From a virus, in IMG/VR virus record IMGVR_UViG_3300025577_000026, positions 1-39,774 of that record: 39,774 nucleotides of DNA; one strand, 5' to 3'. The notes under the pieces were generated by a model. It worked only from the letters and a program-made list of their open reading frames with translations. It searched no databases and was not told the origin of the DNA. Both the position numbers and the translations under genes were made by a program. Below, one piece after another: positions 1-7,216 of the stretch; the stretch's first letter is position 1; every line of letters begins with the position of its first letter.

Positions 1-584
1 CATTCAAATATTGCATTTGCGGCAATTCCGAGTGCAAGAGTTCCAATGAAGTCCATAATACGACCAAAGATTCCCTTGACCGGTGCTAAAGCTTCATTTG
101 ACTTTTCACCTACCGATTTTTGTATTCTTCTAGATGATTTTTCTAATTGACTCTCTTCTTTATTGAGTTTTGCTTTAGATGCACTTCTTTTTTCTCTATC
201 AGTTTCACCTCTTCCACCTTGCGATCTCAATGCAGAACTTCTCATAAGTTCTTTTTGAATTTTAACAAGAATCTTATTTGTTTCTATAAGACTTTTAGTT
301 AAGTCATCTTTATTACTACTATTACCAGTTTGCTGTTTTATACTATTTACAATTTTTGCCGTTTTTTCTTCTTGATTATCTACTCTTTTTTCTAATGCTC
401 CGATACGAATTACAGATTTTCTTACATGACCAGATAATTTACTTAGTGTCTTATGAATATTTTTGAGAGATTCTCCGGAACCACTTTTTCCAGCACTATC
501 TTCTTTCCCAAAGACTGCTGATGAAACAGTCTCCACATTCAACTTTGGTGCATTTGTTGTCTTTATACTTAAGTTAGATTCCAC
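1..584 (-). CDS. Tail tape-measure-like protein, N-terminal part (cut by window start)
   Basis: The open frame runs from a GTG at 584 to the window edge, so about 194 N-terminal residues are visible. No ATG lies near the start. The GTG overlaps the stop of the preceding ORF, and a TAAAGG ribosome-binding-like stretch sits about 12 nt upstream. The visible part is rich in Lys, Glu, Ser and Gln (predicted helix or coiled coil) and then enters a hydrophobic Gly/Ala segment near residues 175-194 (GIFGRIMDFIGTLALG). A long helical protein with hydrophobic segments directly after the gp26/gp51 chaperone-position genes fits a tail length tape measure (T4 gp29 role). This rests on position and composition; I see no diagnostic motif. 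Confidence 0.55.
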   Translation of the reverse strand, partial: MESNLSIKTTNAPKLNVETVSSAVFGKEDSAGKSGSGESLKNIHKTLSKLSGHVRKSVIRIGALEKRVDNQEEKTAKIVNSIKQQTGNSSNKDDLTKSLIETNKILVKIQKELMRSSALRSQGGRGETDREKRSASKAKLNKEESQLEKSSRRIQKSVGEKSNEALAPVKGIFGRIMDFIGTLALGIAANAIFE

Positions 585-753
585 TTTGCTGTTGTGCCTT
601 TAGGTTTTCTTCTTCAATATATTGTTGAAGTAGAGCAAGATAAACTTCTCTCTCCCACGGAATCATATTTTCTAGTTCTGTTAATGAATATTTATGATGC
701 TGCATCAAGGCAAAATTTATCTTGTAGTATGACTCAAGACTTGTATGAGCCAT
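574..753 (-). CDS. gp51-position small protein, possible -1 frameshift extension of gp26
   Basis: This 59-aa ORF begins two bases after the gp26 stop (ATG 753-751) and ends at 574. It contains a central IPWEREVYLALLQQYIEEE stretch that should be helical. In T4 the gene after 26 is 51 (baseplate hub assembly); in most tailed phages the pair before the tape measure is a tail assembly chaperone made by frameshifting. No clear ribosome-binding site precedes the ATG: the only AGG lies 3-5 nt away, inside the overlap. The ORF is in the -1 frame relative to gp26 and is open back through a slippery heptamer at 768-762, so it may be made mainly as a gp26 fusion. The gp51 label is positional only. Confidence 0.7.
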   Translation of the reverse strand: MAHTSLESYYKINFALMQHHKYSLTELENMIPWEREVYLALLQQYIEEENLKAQQQSGI

Positions 754-755
754 AC

Positions 756-1478
756 CTAACTGAAAAAACTTGCTAATCCTTCCAAAACAACTTCAGACTC
801 TACACCAGTTTCTGGATTTTTCACTGCAATTGTATGAGAAAGTTTTGGCATCGTAGCAAAAAACTTCTCAATTTGTTTGAATTGTTTAGTATTCAATTGC
901 TCAATAAATTCATCAAGTTCTTTCTTCGAATAATCAGATGCTTCCCAACTCTCTTCTTGATTATAAATCATCTCAACACAAGATGTAATCATTGAAAGTG
1001 ACTGGTTAATTTCACTTGCTCCCTCTTCTGTCTCAAAATTATTCTCAACAAACTGATCTAGTGAGGGATACTTTAATTTCATTGAAAGTTCATCATCAAG
1101 TTTGATGATATTTTTGTGTCCTCTAGTCTTTTGAACCTTAATTGAATCAATATCAATCGACATTTCTACCTGTGTCTCACCATCATCAGGACAAGTAATA
1201 TTCACATCAACAGTTTCACCAACAGACTTGGCACGAACATTCAAGAATAAGTATTCAATATCAAAAGTAGCAAGAGATTCTACTTTGACATCCTTTGAAA
1301 CAATACAATCTGAAAGTATTTGAACAATAGCATTGGTAATCTCGGTCATATTTTCAGATTCCATTGCCATAATAAGAATTTTTTCTTCTCTCACAAGGAA
1401 GGGTCTATATTTAATCTTCTTTCCGGTAGAAGGCAACACCAACTCATAAGTCGGTGTATTAATCTTGGGTAAAGGCAT
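756..1478 (-). CDS. 26: Baseplate hub assembly protein gp26 (T4_baseplate family)
   Basis: This 240-aa protein opens with MPLPKINTPTYELVLPSTGK followed by KYRPFLVREEKILIMAME, the characteristic start of the T4 gp26 family in cyanophages. T4 gp26 is needed for assembly of the baseplate hub. Because it sits directly before the tape-measure gene it may act as a tail assembly chaperone, like lambda gpG. The ATG at 1478 lies 28 nt downstream of a CTAAATAA late-promoter-like octamer. The gene ends at a TAG embedded in the slippery sequence described separately, with the next ATG two bases on. Family assignment is strong; the chaperone role is inferred. Confidence 0.85.
   Translation of the reverse strand: MPLPKINTPTYELVLPSTGKKIKYRPFLVREEKILIMAMESENMTEITNAIVQILSDCIVSKDVKVESLATFDIEYLFLNVRAKSVGETVDVNITCPDDGETQVEMSIDIDSIKVQKTRGHKNIIKLDDELSMKLKYPSLDQFVENNFETEEGASEINQSLSMITSCVEMIYNQEESWEASDYSKKELDEFIEQLNTKQFKQIEKFFATMPKLSHTIAVKNPETGVESEVVLEGLASFFS
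762..768 (-). promoter_or_regulatory. Candidate -1 ribosomal frameshift heptamer T-TTT-TTC
   Basis: On the minus strand the last gp26 codons read AGT TTT TTC AGT TAG. The seven bases T TTT TTC sit in the correct phase (X XXY YYZ) for tandem -1 slippage, four codons or fewer before the stop. After slippage the reading becomes CAG TTA GGT ATG GCT CAT, which is exactly the frame of the downstream 59-aa ORF. The product would be about 301 aa (239 + 3 + 59). The heptamer and phasing are read directly from the sequence; use in vivo is inferred by analogy with lambda G/GT. Confidence 0.6.
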
Positions 1479-1505
1479 AGTAATTGTAATAACACTTCAG
1501 TAATT

Positions 1506-1513
1506 TTATTTAG
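1506..1513 (-). promoter_or_regulatory. Late-promoter-like octamer CTAAATAA before gp26
   Basis: The minus strand reads CTAAATAA 28 nt upstream of the gp26 ATG, in the short gap after gp54. T4 late promoters use TATAAATA, and the same core recurs before several structural genes in this window. It is a short motif in AT-rich DNA, so the support is positional. Confidence 0.4.
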
Positions 1514-1518
1514 CGGGG

Positions 1519-2451
1519 TTATTTAAAGGTTCTTATTTCAAGGTCCGGGAATGTCTTGTCTCTCTCTGTCGTAAAGGTGTTATTGGTGAAGGTTCTTATT
1601 TCTAGATCGGGAAATATATTGTCCTTCTCTATTATCACATTCGATTCTGCGAGTTGGGCAGCTTCGCTTCGTAATATTTCATTTCGTGTTGGTAGTACTG
1701 GTGCTGGAGGAGCACCAGATAAAGAGTCAGTTGTATTACGTTTTGCTTGTTGTAATTCTGCTGATGATTGAGTTCTATCTACATCATTAAAACTTCCAGA
1801 ATTTCCTCTTGTGACAGAACCTTGTGGATTCATAATATAACGATCATAATTAAAACTCACACCTACTTTTAAAATATCTGCACCACCATATTGAACTGGA
1901 ATTGCATTTACCAATTTTGGAAATGCATTTACAAAAAGATAATCCAATCTTCTTCCATTATTATCAATGTCTTTTTCAAATTTAGTGATATACATCGTAT
2001 TTGCTTTATAATTTTCAGGATACTGCATTCGACGATAATAATTATCGGTCAATTCATTCATTCCATCCGTGCTTTCAGATCCACTACTAATATAGTCAAT
2101 CCACCCCTCAAAAATACGAAGATTTGTGTAATCTAAATCAATGTAAAAAGTAAAATCAACATCAGCATATAAACGAGTATGAGCAAACTCTTGTGGAATG
2201 CCCATAAAATTATCTCTTACTTCTCCAGTTGCCAAAGAACTTCCTGGTAATGATGCATCAGAACAAAGAACACCACCTTTTTGAGACATAAAATTATTTG
2301 CATCAAAGACACCAAACTTTCTGCGAATATGCCTTTCGACTTCTCCAGGAAGACTACCAAAACTCACTTGATAATGATTTGTTTGTGATAATTTACCAAA
2401 TATTTCTTTAGCATCTCTTGGTTGTATACTTCTTACATAAGGACGAGCCAC
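1519..2451 (-). CDS. 54: Baseplate tail tube initiator gp54
   Basis: This 310-aa protein has the gp19/gp54-type tube fold signature. A beta-rich stretch with ADVDFTFYIDLDYTNLRIFEGW lies near residues 95-118, then YPENYKANTMYITKFEKD, then ILKVGVSFNYDRYI near 195-208. T4 gp54 (320 aa) sits on the baseplate and starts polymerisation of the inner tube. The separate gp48 homologue at 3347-4369 supports calling this one gp54. The start is GTG; no ATG exists in frame upstream before a stop, and an AGG lies 8 nt upstream. The C-terminal part after about residue 215 is Asn/Ser/Thr-rich and ends in two near-identical copies of FPDLEIRTF(T/K). Confidence 0.8.
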   Translation of the reverse strand: MARPYVRSIQPRDAKEIFGKLSQTNHYQVSFGSLPGEVERHIRRKFGVFDANNFMSQKGGVLCSDASLPGSSLATGEVRDNFMGIPQEFAHTRLYADVDFTFYIDLDYTNLRIFEGWIDYISSGSESTDGMNELTDNYYRRMQYPENYKANTMYITKFEKDIDNNGRRLDYLFVNAFPKLVNAIPVQYGGADILKVGVSFNYDRYIMNPQGSVTRGNSGSFNDVDRTQSSAELQQAKRNTTDSLSGAPPAPVLPTRNEILRSEAAQLAESNVIIEKDNIFPDLEIRTFTNNTFTTERDKTFPDLEIRTFK

Positions 2452-2452
2452 T

Positions 2453-2460
2453 CTAAATAC
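2453..2460 (+). promoter_or_regulatory. Late-promoter-like octamer CTAAATAC, facing gp4
   Basis: The plus strand reads CTAAATAC immediately beside the gp54 GTG, 32 nt before the gp4 ATG. Its mirror-image partner on the other strand (2484-2491) abuts the gp4 ATG, so the two divergent starts share a 40-bp gap. Motif resemblance to the T4 late promoter only. Confidence 0.4.
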
Positions 2461-2483
2461 CTGTATGTCTACTTTGTTATTAG

Positions 2484-2491
2484 TTATTTAG
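2484..2491 (-). promoter_or_regulatory. Late-promoter-like octamer CTAAATAA, facing gp54
   Basis: The minus strand reads CTAAATAA directly against the gp4 start codon and 33 nt before the gp54 GTG. With 2453-2460 it forms a symmetric pair in the only divergent gap of the window, so two outward transcripts would start within a few bases of each other. Confidence 0.4.
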
Positions 2492-2929
2492 ATGTCATAT
2501 AAGGGAAAATATAAACCATCTTATCCTAAAAAGTATAAGGGTGATCCCAATAACATCATTTATCGTTCCTTATGGGAGCGCAAATTTATGATTTATTGTG
2601 ATAATAACCAGAATATTTTAGAATGGGGAAGTGAAGAAGTTATTGTTCCCTATCGTTCACCCATTGATAACAGATATCACAGATACTTTCCAGACTTTTA
2701 TATTAAAGTCAAAGAATCAAATGGTATGATTAAAAAAATGATTATTGAAATCAAACCATTTAAACAGTGTATCGAACCTAAAGTTAAAAAAATAACATCG
2801 AAACGTTATATCTATGAAGTCGTTGAGTATGCTAAAAATCAGGCAAAGTGGAATGCCGCTAAAGAATGGTGTTTAGATCATGGTTATGAGTTTAAGGTCC
2901 TTACAGAAAACGAACTCGGTATTAAGTAA
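2492..2929 (+). CDS. 4: Head completion protein gp4 with PD-(D/E)XK nuclease-like core
   Basis: This 145-aa protein matches the cyanophage gp4 family: an N-terminal YKGDPNNIIYRSLWERKFM block, then VPYRSPIDNRYHRYFPDFYI and MIIEIKP. T4 gp4 (also called gp50) completes filled heads before tail joining. The PDF...IEIK arrangement (roughly residues 68-88), together with the early Glu in SLWERKF, is the layout of a PD-(D/E)XK nuclease (TnsA-like) core, so it may trim or protect the packaged DNA end. It is the first plus-strand gene and ends in TAATG, overlapping the next start by one base. No strong ribosome-binding site is visible. Confidence 0.85.
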   Translation: MSYKGKYKPSYPKKYKGDPNNIIYRSLWERKFMIYCDNNQNILEWGSEEVIVPYRSPIDNRYHRYFPDFYIKVKESNGMIKKMIIEIKPFKQCIEPKVKKITSKRYIYEVVEYAKNQAKWNAAKEWCLDHGYEFKVLTENELGIK

Positions 2930-3330
2930 TGCCAAGAAAAACACTCCAACAAAGAAGAAATCCAACAGAAGATAATGATAATCGTGTGCGTGGTGTTGTT
3001 GATACTTTAATTGGTATCGAAACTGCTGATGATATTATGACTGAATTAATCAGTGTTTTATCCGAAGGTGGTAAGGTTCCTTCTAGTGGAAAATATTATA
3101 CCTTCTTTTATAATGCCAAGACACCAGGAATGCAGTATGACCAACACCCTCTTGTAGGTGTTACCGAAGTATTCTCTTGGGGGTTTCGTGGAATTAATTT
3201 TCATTGGAATACGCAGAATAGTAGAAGGCAATATGATTACAATCAAATCATTGGTGGACTCTACGAAATCTATCCAGAAGAGATGTCTGATGTGATAGAA
3301 CTCGGTTTTGCTAAAGTTCGTTCTAAATAA
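2929..3330 (+). CDS. Conserved cyanophage protein between gp4 and gp48, unknown function
   Basis: This 133-aa protein starts inside the gp4 stop (TAATG), suggesting translational coupling. It has a charged N-terminus (residues 1-20) and an aromatic core with TFFYNAKTPGMQYDQHPLVG and FSWGFRGINFHW around residues 58-93. No signal peptide or membrane segment is seen. Its position among head-completion and tail-tube genes suggests a virion assembly role, but I do not recognise a T4 counterpart. Its last codons overlap a CTAAATAA late-promoter-like octamer that precedes gp48. Confidence 0.75.
   Translation: MPRKTLQQRRNPTEDNDNRVRGVVDTLIGIETADDIMTELISVLSEGGKVPSSGKYYTFFYNAKTPGMQYDQHPLVGVTEVFSWGFRGINFHWNTQNSRRQYDYNQIIGGLYEIYPEEMSDVIELGFAKVRSK
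3323..3330 (+). promoter_or_regulatory. Late-promoter-like octamer CTAAATAA before gp48
   Basis: The octamer includes the TAA stop of the upstream gene and lies 17 nt before the gp48 ATG. The same overlap with a stop codon is seen for the late-like motifs at 8913, 12544 and 14641. Confidence 0.4.
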
Positions 3331-3346
3331 CTAAAAAGTAAGGCAG

Positions 3347-4369
3347 ATGCCACAAAATAGTACGAAACCTATACTAAGATATCCATATACTGCTTTTACA
3401 GAGAGGACTGATTATTTGCAGATAGATGTTATTGAATATACTGCAATTAAGGCTACTAATCGTGCCAAGAACATTAATGTAGAGATAAATGATGATGATG
3501 GGAATCCAATTAATAAAGATATATCTACAACCTCCATAAGTGCAAGAGCAGGAGGAATAAGACAAAACTCCAAAAAAGCATCAAAGGCAACAATATTATT
3601 ACCAATACCATCAAGTATTTCTGATAGCAATTCAGTATCGTATCAATCATCAAATCTGAATAGTATTGCCGGTGCCGCAGTCGGTGGAGTGATGGATATC
3701 ATGAATACCGGTAGAGACTATGTGGATAATGCAGGAAATGCGGATGTGATGGATGGTCTAAAATCTACTATTGGTGCAGTATCAGCAACTGCAGGGAATA
3801 TTAAAAAGGCAGCTGGAGGAGTCGAAGGAGCCGCAGGATTTGTAACTAGAATATTAGCGTCAAAGGCAGTCGCTATTGCTAATATTAATATTACTCCAGC
3901 TCAAATTTTAGCAAGATCAACAGGACAAATTTTAAATCCAAATATGGAGTTATTATTTAATGGTCCAAGTCTTCGCACTTTTAGATTTCAATTCAAATTC
4001 GTGCCCAGAGGACCAAAAGAAGCAGAAGAGATTAGAAATATTATAAGAACATTTAAATATCATATGGCACCAAAAGTAGATGGACAAACTTTCTTAAAAA
4101 CTCCAGATATTTTTGAATTGAGATATAGACAGGGTGGTCAACCACACTCATTCTTACATAAATTTAAACAGTGTTTTTTATCGTCCGTAAATGTCAATTA
4201 TACAGGAGAGGGTAATTACACAACTTATGAAGATGGAACACCAGTATCAATGATTATGGACTTAACATTTCAAGAACTCGAACCAATTTATAATACTGAT
4301 TATATTCCGTATACTGGTCCATATGCACCAGGTCAGGATCCAGCAACACCCGGAGGAGTAGGATACTAA
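3347..4369 (+). CDS. 48: Baseplate tail tube cap gp48
   Basis: This 340-aa protein is close to the T4 gp48 length (364 aa). It has an N-terminal beta region (YPYTAFTERTDYLQIDVIEY), a Gly/Ala-rich middle of about 100 residues (about 108-185), and a C-terminal tube-like domain with LLFNGPSLRTFRFQFKFVPR, FKYHMAPK and FKQCFLSSVNVNYTGEGNY. T4 gp48 caps the baseplate hub and, with gp54, forms the platform on which the tail tube grows. It is followed after one base by gp53. The start has a short AAGG three bases upstream. The family assignment comes from the C-terminal signature and gene order. Confidence 0.8.
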   Translation: MPQNSTKPILRYPYTAFTERTDYLQIDVIEYTAIKATNRAKNINVEINDDDGNPINKDISTTSISARAGGIRQNSKKASKATILLPIPSSISDSNSVSYQSSNLNSIAGAAVGGVMDIMNTGRDYVDNAGNADVMDGLKSTIGAVSATAGNIKKAAGGVEGAAGFVTRILASKAVAIANINITPAQILARSTGQILNPNMELLFNGPSLRTFRFQFKFVPRGPKEAEEIRNIIRTFKYHMAPKVDGQTFLKTPDIFELRYRQGGQPHSFLHKFKQCFLSSVNVNYTGEGNYTTYEDGTPVSMIMDLTFQELEPIYNTDYIPYTGPYAPGQDPATPGGVGY

Positions 4370-4370
4370 A

Positions 4371-5021
4371 ATGGGATATTTCAGAGAACTACCAGAATTA
4401 GACTATCAATCATTTTTATCTGACAGCAATTCTTCTCAAAATTATTTGAGAGTTAAGAATTTATTCAGAAGAAATAAGTTACGTGATGACTTACAAAATG
4501 TATTCACCATTTTTGATAAGTATGAAATTGTAGAGGGTGCAAGACCCGATACAGTTGCCGAAGAACTTTATGGAAGTGCAGAACTTGATTGGGTCGTTTT
4601 AATGACGGCAAATATTACAAGAGTCAGAGATCAGTGGCCACTGTCAAATCGTGACCTCTATAGATATTCAGAAAATAAGTATGGTGTTACTGGATTATCT
4701 TCCGTGCATCATTATGAAACAACAGAAGTAAAAGATACTCAAGGTAGATTGATTCTTCCGGCAGGTAAAGTTGTAGATGAAGATTTTACAATTCCAAATC
4801 CTTCGAATACTGCAACTACTTTAAATCCTGTGATTAATATCAATAACTATGAATATGAAGTTAGAAAAAATAATGAAAAATCATCAATATATCTACTAAA
4901 ACCATCATATTTACAGCAGTTTTTGAATGATATGAGAGAAATTATGATTTATGATCGTTCATCAGAATATGTTGACGACAATCTAATCAGAACAGAAAAT
5001 ACTAGAGTTACAAATCCATAA
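4371..5021 (+). CDS. 53: Baseplate wedge subunit gp53
   Basis: This 216-aa protein (T4 gp53 is 196 aa) begins MGYFRELPELDYQSFL, followed by a DDLQNVFTIFDKYEIVEGARPD block and ELDWVVLMTANITRVRDQWPL, the core signature of gp53-family wedge proteins. In T4 it joins six wedges around the hub. The ATG lies one base after the gp48 stop, so the two are probably coupled. This is the last plus-strand gene, ending at a GC-rich hairpin that also ends the opposing gp32 transcript. Confidence 0.85.
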   Translation: MGYFRELPELDYQSFLSDSNSSQNYLRVKNLFRRNKLRDDLQNVFTIFDKYEIVEGARPDTVAEELYGSAELDWVVLMTANITRVRDQWPLSNRDLYRYSENKYGVTGLSSVHHYETTEVKDTQGRLILPAGKVVDEDFTIPNPSNTATTLNPVININNYEYEVRKNNEKSSIYLLKPSYLQQFLNDMREIMIYDRSSEYVDDNLIRTENTRVTNP

Positions 5022-5043
5022 AAAAGGGGAGGTTTCCCTCCCC
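5020..5043 (-). terminator. Rho-independent terminator after gp32
   Basis: On the minus strand a 7-bp GC stem (GGGGAGG / CCTCCCC, four-base loop) is followed directly by TTTTTT, a canonical intrinsic terminator for the gp32 operon. It lies in the 29-bp gap between convergent gp53 and gp32. In the plus direction the same hairpin has no T-run, so it should work poorly for gp53. Confidence 0.85.
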
Positions 5044-5050
5044 ATCTTAC

Positions 5051-5974
5051 TTAGTCTGCTGCGAGTGCGGCAAAGTATGAGAGTGTATCATCATCGTCAT
5101 CATCAGTCTTGGTAGGTGACAGACTATCAAGTTCTTCCTTCATTGACTGAGGGACAGGATTTGATTCTGCACGATTCTGTTGACGGAACTCTTCTTCTTC
5201 CTGAACGGATTCTTGGTCTTGGAACTTAGTCGTTCCTTTGATACCGAGAACATAATCAAGACGCTTCTTCAGATCATCATAAGACTTGAATTGATCGGGA
5301 GCAACAAAATCTTCGAGAGAATACTCTTTCTTCCATATTGCTTCCATTGCTTCGTCATCTTCCAGAAGTGCATCCTGACGGGCAAACTCTGAAGAATCAT
5401 AGTTACGATAACCGGCAACATTCTTTGCCTTCAGTTTGAAGTTAGCACCCTGCCAGAAGTCAAACGGATCGATTGCTTCCTCGTCCTCAAACTCAGGTTG
5501 CATTGCGGCAGTAATCTTATCAAAGATTTTCTTACCGAATTTGTAAAGCATTACCTGACCTTCATTAGAAGGATTAGCAGGATCTTTTACAACATAGATA
5601 TTTGCGACATAAGTCAGTTTACGTTTCTGCTTACGTGCTTGTTCTTTACCAGAATCGGTGCCGTTGTTCCACAGCATCGTGTTGTATTCTGACATTGGGT
5701 CTTTCTGACTCAGAGTTGTCAGAGAGTTCTCAATATACCATCCACCAGGACCTTGGAAGGCATGGGAATAGAGTTTGACGAATGGGAGGTCTTCACCTTC
5801 AGGAGCAGGAAGGAAACGAATAACGGCATAACCATTGCCACCTTTATCACATTCTAGTTTCCACAGACGTTCATCTCCTGAACTACCTGCATTATTCATT
5901 TTTTCGACTTCCTTGACCAGTTTTTGTGTCAAAGAACCCAGTTTGGATTGCTTCTTAAGATCAGCAAAAGACAT
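5051..5974 (-). CDS. 32: Single-stranded DNA-binding protein gp32
   Basis: This 307-aa protein shows the gp32 plan: a basic N-terminus (MSFADLKKQSKLGSLTQKLV) for cooperative binding, an OB-type core with GYAVIRFLPAPEGEDLPFVKLYSH and GPGGWYIENSL, and a very acidic tail (six consecutive Asp, ending SYFAALAAD) that in T4 recruits gp59 and other partners. The only cysteine is C42, so the T4 zinc-ribbon ligands are absent. AAGG lies 8 nt before the ATG. It has its own near-consensus promoter at 6020-6048 and ends at a strong terminator, fitting high expression from both the operon and its own start. Confidence 0.95.
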   Translation of the reverse strand: MSFADLKKQSKLGSLTQKLVKEVEKMNNAGSSGDERLWKLECDKGGNGYAVIRFLPAPEGEDLPFVKLYSHAFQGPGGWYIENSLTTLSQKDPMSEYNTMLWNNGTDSGKEQARKQKRKLTYVANIYVVKDPANPSNEGQVMLYKFGKKIFDKITAAMQPEFEDEEAIDPFDFWQGANFKLKAKNVAGYRNYDSSEFARQDALLEDDEAMEAIWKKEYSLEDFVAPDQFKSYDDLKKRLDYVLGIKGTTKFQDQESVQEEEEFRQQNRAESNPVPQSMKEELDSLSPTKTDDDDDDTLSYFAALAAD

Positions 5975-6019
5975 TTAGATTACCTTAGATTAGTTTGGAT
6001 GTTTTGGATTTACTCGGAT

Positions 6020-6048
6020 AGTATAGCAGAAATTCTCTCAGTCGTCAA
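6020..6048 (-). promoter_or_regulatory. Sigma70-type promoter for gp32
   Basis: The minus strand reads TTGACG (6048-6043), a 17-nt spacer, and TATACT (6025-6020), both one mismatch from consensus with optimal spacing. The predicted start leaves about a 40-nt leader before gp32. The -35 overlaps the 3' end of the upstream gene. Confidence 0.7.
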
Positions 6049-6370
6049 TATAGTCTTTGAGAGATTTGATTGTAGCATTCATACTACTGAATAAAGTCAT
6101 CATATCAGTCTCTGGTGGGAAACCCATCATTGAAACTGATTTGCGTAGATTATCTTTCATCTCGATGGCCTTTGGGTCATCAGAAAGAGATAGTCTAGTA
6201 TACATCACTTGCTGTTTTTCAAGCAAGGTTGTAAGTATTTCAACGTGTTCAAGTTTTTGTTCACGGGACATTCTACCGAAAGTAATAAAACTTTCGTAGA
6301 TTTTTTCTTGCATTTCATTAATTTCACTCAGTTCTTCCTGAATGATTTCAGAATCAAAAAAGTCACTCAT
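6038..6370 (-). CDS. DUF1825-like cyanophage protein
   Basis: This 110-aa helical protein starts MSDFFDSEIIQEELSEINEM and continues with REQKLEHVEILTTLLEKQQV and TRLSLSDDPKA. The FFDSEIVQEE start and the LLEKQxVxxxRxxLSDD block resemble the cyanobacterial DUF1825 family. It overlaps the end of gp59 by 8 nt and is followed by the gp32 promoter. In some cyanophage annotations the small gene beside gp59/gp32 is called gp33, but the 86-aa protein two genes upstream fits gp33 better by sequence and T4 order. Homology to DUF1825 is from memory of the motif. Function unknown. Confidence 0.7.
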   Translation of the reverse strand: MSDFFDSEIIQEELSEINEMQEKIYESFITFGRMSREQKLEHVEILTTLLEKQQVMYTRLSLSDDPKAIEMKDNLRKSVSMMGFPPETDMMTLFSSMNATIKSLKDYIDD

Positions 6371-6959
6371 CTACAAGGGCCCGCAAAATTTTCTTAAACT
6401 TGAATACATCAATATTTAGAAAGGGAGAATATTTTTGGAGTTTTAAACTTACGGTTTCCCATACAGGATCTTTCAGTTTTTTATCAAACTTCTTTCTGAA
6501 TGAGAATATTCTATCATAGATTACAAAAGTTTCAAGACTTATGTCTCCACCAAGAAATCTTTTTAAGATTGTTGGATGACCTTTCGAGCAACTGAATAGA
6601 TTCTCTAATTCGTTGTTCGAGAGTAATTCGTTGCTTTGTTCTTTGAACAAGTAAGTCAAACTCTGTTGTCTCTTTGTCCAATCTGCGTAAGTCCTTTCTC
6701 CAGAACTGATAATTTCTCCAATCCATAAGTTTTGTGGGTTGTCGGCGTATGCGAAGTTAGATACAAGAAATTTTACAACTTCTTCATCATTATATTTACG
6801 ACTGGTTTTCTCGAACCAATACTTATCTCTTCTTTTATTGAATGAAGAAACACTTGCACGGGTCTTCGCACCATATCGGAAGAAGTCGTATTTTGGGTTT
6901 GTAAAATGATTTTTGAGTGACAAATAATGTTGGTAGGTATCAAATGGAGTCACTTTCAT
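6363..6959 (-). CDS. 59: Replicative helicase loader gp59
   Basis: This 198-aa protein (T4 gp59 is 217 aa) carries the family hallmarks: an N-terminal YQHYLSLKNHFTNPKYDFFRYG, then NKRRDKYWFEKTSRKY, FLVSNFAY...LWIGEI, SLETFVIYDR and a C-terminal LNIDVFKFKKI. T4 gp59 loads the gp41 helicase onto gp32-coated forks. Gene order 33-59-(x)-32 is the T4 order with one insertion. It overlaps its upstream neighbour by ATGA and its downstream neighbour by 8 nt, indicating coupled translation in one operon. Confidence 0.9.
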   Translation of the reverse strand: MKVTPFDTYQHYLSLKNHFTNPKYDFFRYGAKTRASVSSFNKRRDKYWFEKTSRKYNDEEVVKFLVSNFAYADNPQNLWIGEIISSGERTYADWTKRQQSLTYLFKEQSNELLSNNELENLFSCSKGHPTILKRFLGGDISLETFVIYDRIFSFRKKFDKKLKDPVWETVSLKLQKYSPFLNIDVFKFKKILRALVDE

Positions 6960-7216
6960 AAAGGCAGTTTTGCTTTCGAAGTTGCTTTCATAAAATTAAG
7001 TCTCGTGGCATCCCACTTCAGTTTTTCTTTCAGTGGTTTCGATACAAGTTTTGTGACTGATTCTACATCAAGTTCATTGACTTCACAATAGTGAACAATC
7101 GCATCGATATAGTTGATTTTTTCCTCGGCAACAATCTTTTCGATTTCTAACGCAAACTTAGAAGGTGTCAAAAATTTATTCTCGATTACCTTTTCTAGTT
7201 CCTTATTCGGTTCCAT
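6956..7216 (-). CDS. 33: Late-transcription coactivator gp33-like protein
   Basis: This 86-aa protein starts at ATG 7216 (MEPNKELEKVIENKFLTPSK) and contains FALEIEKIVAEEKINYIDAI then YCEVNELD and KPLKEKLKWDATRLN. This matches the T4 gp33 pattern FIIEKMVEEFGMSYLEATTA...EENSIP...GIIEKIQSEA. T4 gp33 bridges RNA polymerase and the gp45 clamp for late transcription. It lies directly before gp59, as in T4. A longer frame extends upstream, but that part lies inside the exonuclease gene; the chosen start overlaps it by only 14 nt. The late-promoter-like octamers in the window fit the presence of a gp33/gp55 system. Confidence 0.7.
   Translation of the reverse strand: MEPNKELEKVIENKFLTPSKFALEIEKIVAEEKINYIDAIVHYCEVNELDVESVTKLVSKPLKEKLKWDATRLNFMKATSKAKLPL

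Noticed and set aside
1556-2136. Plus-strand open frames opposite gp54
   Set aside because: Shadow frames with no family resemblance and no ribosome-binding site, opposite a well-supported gene.
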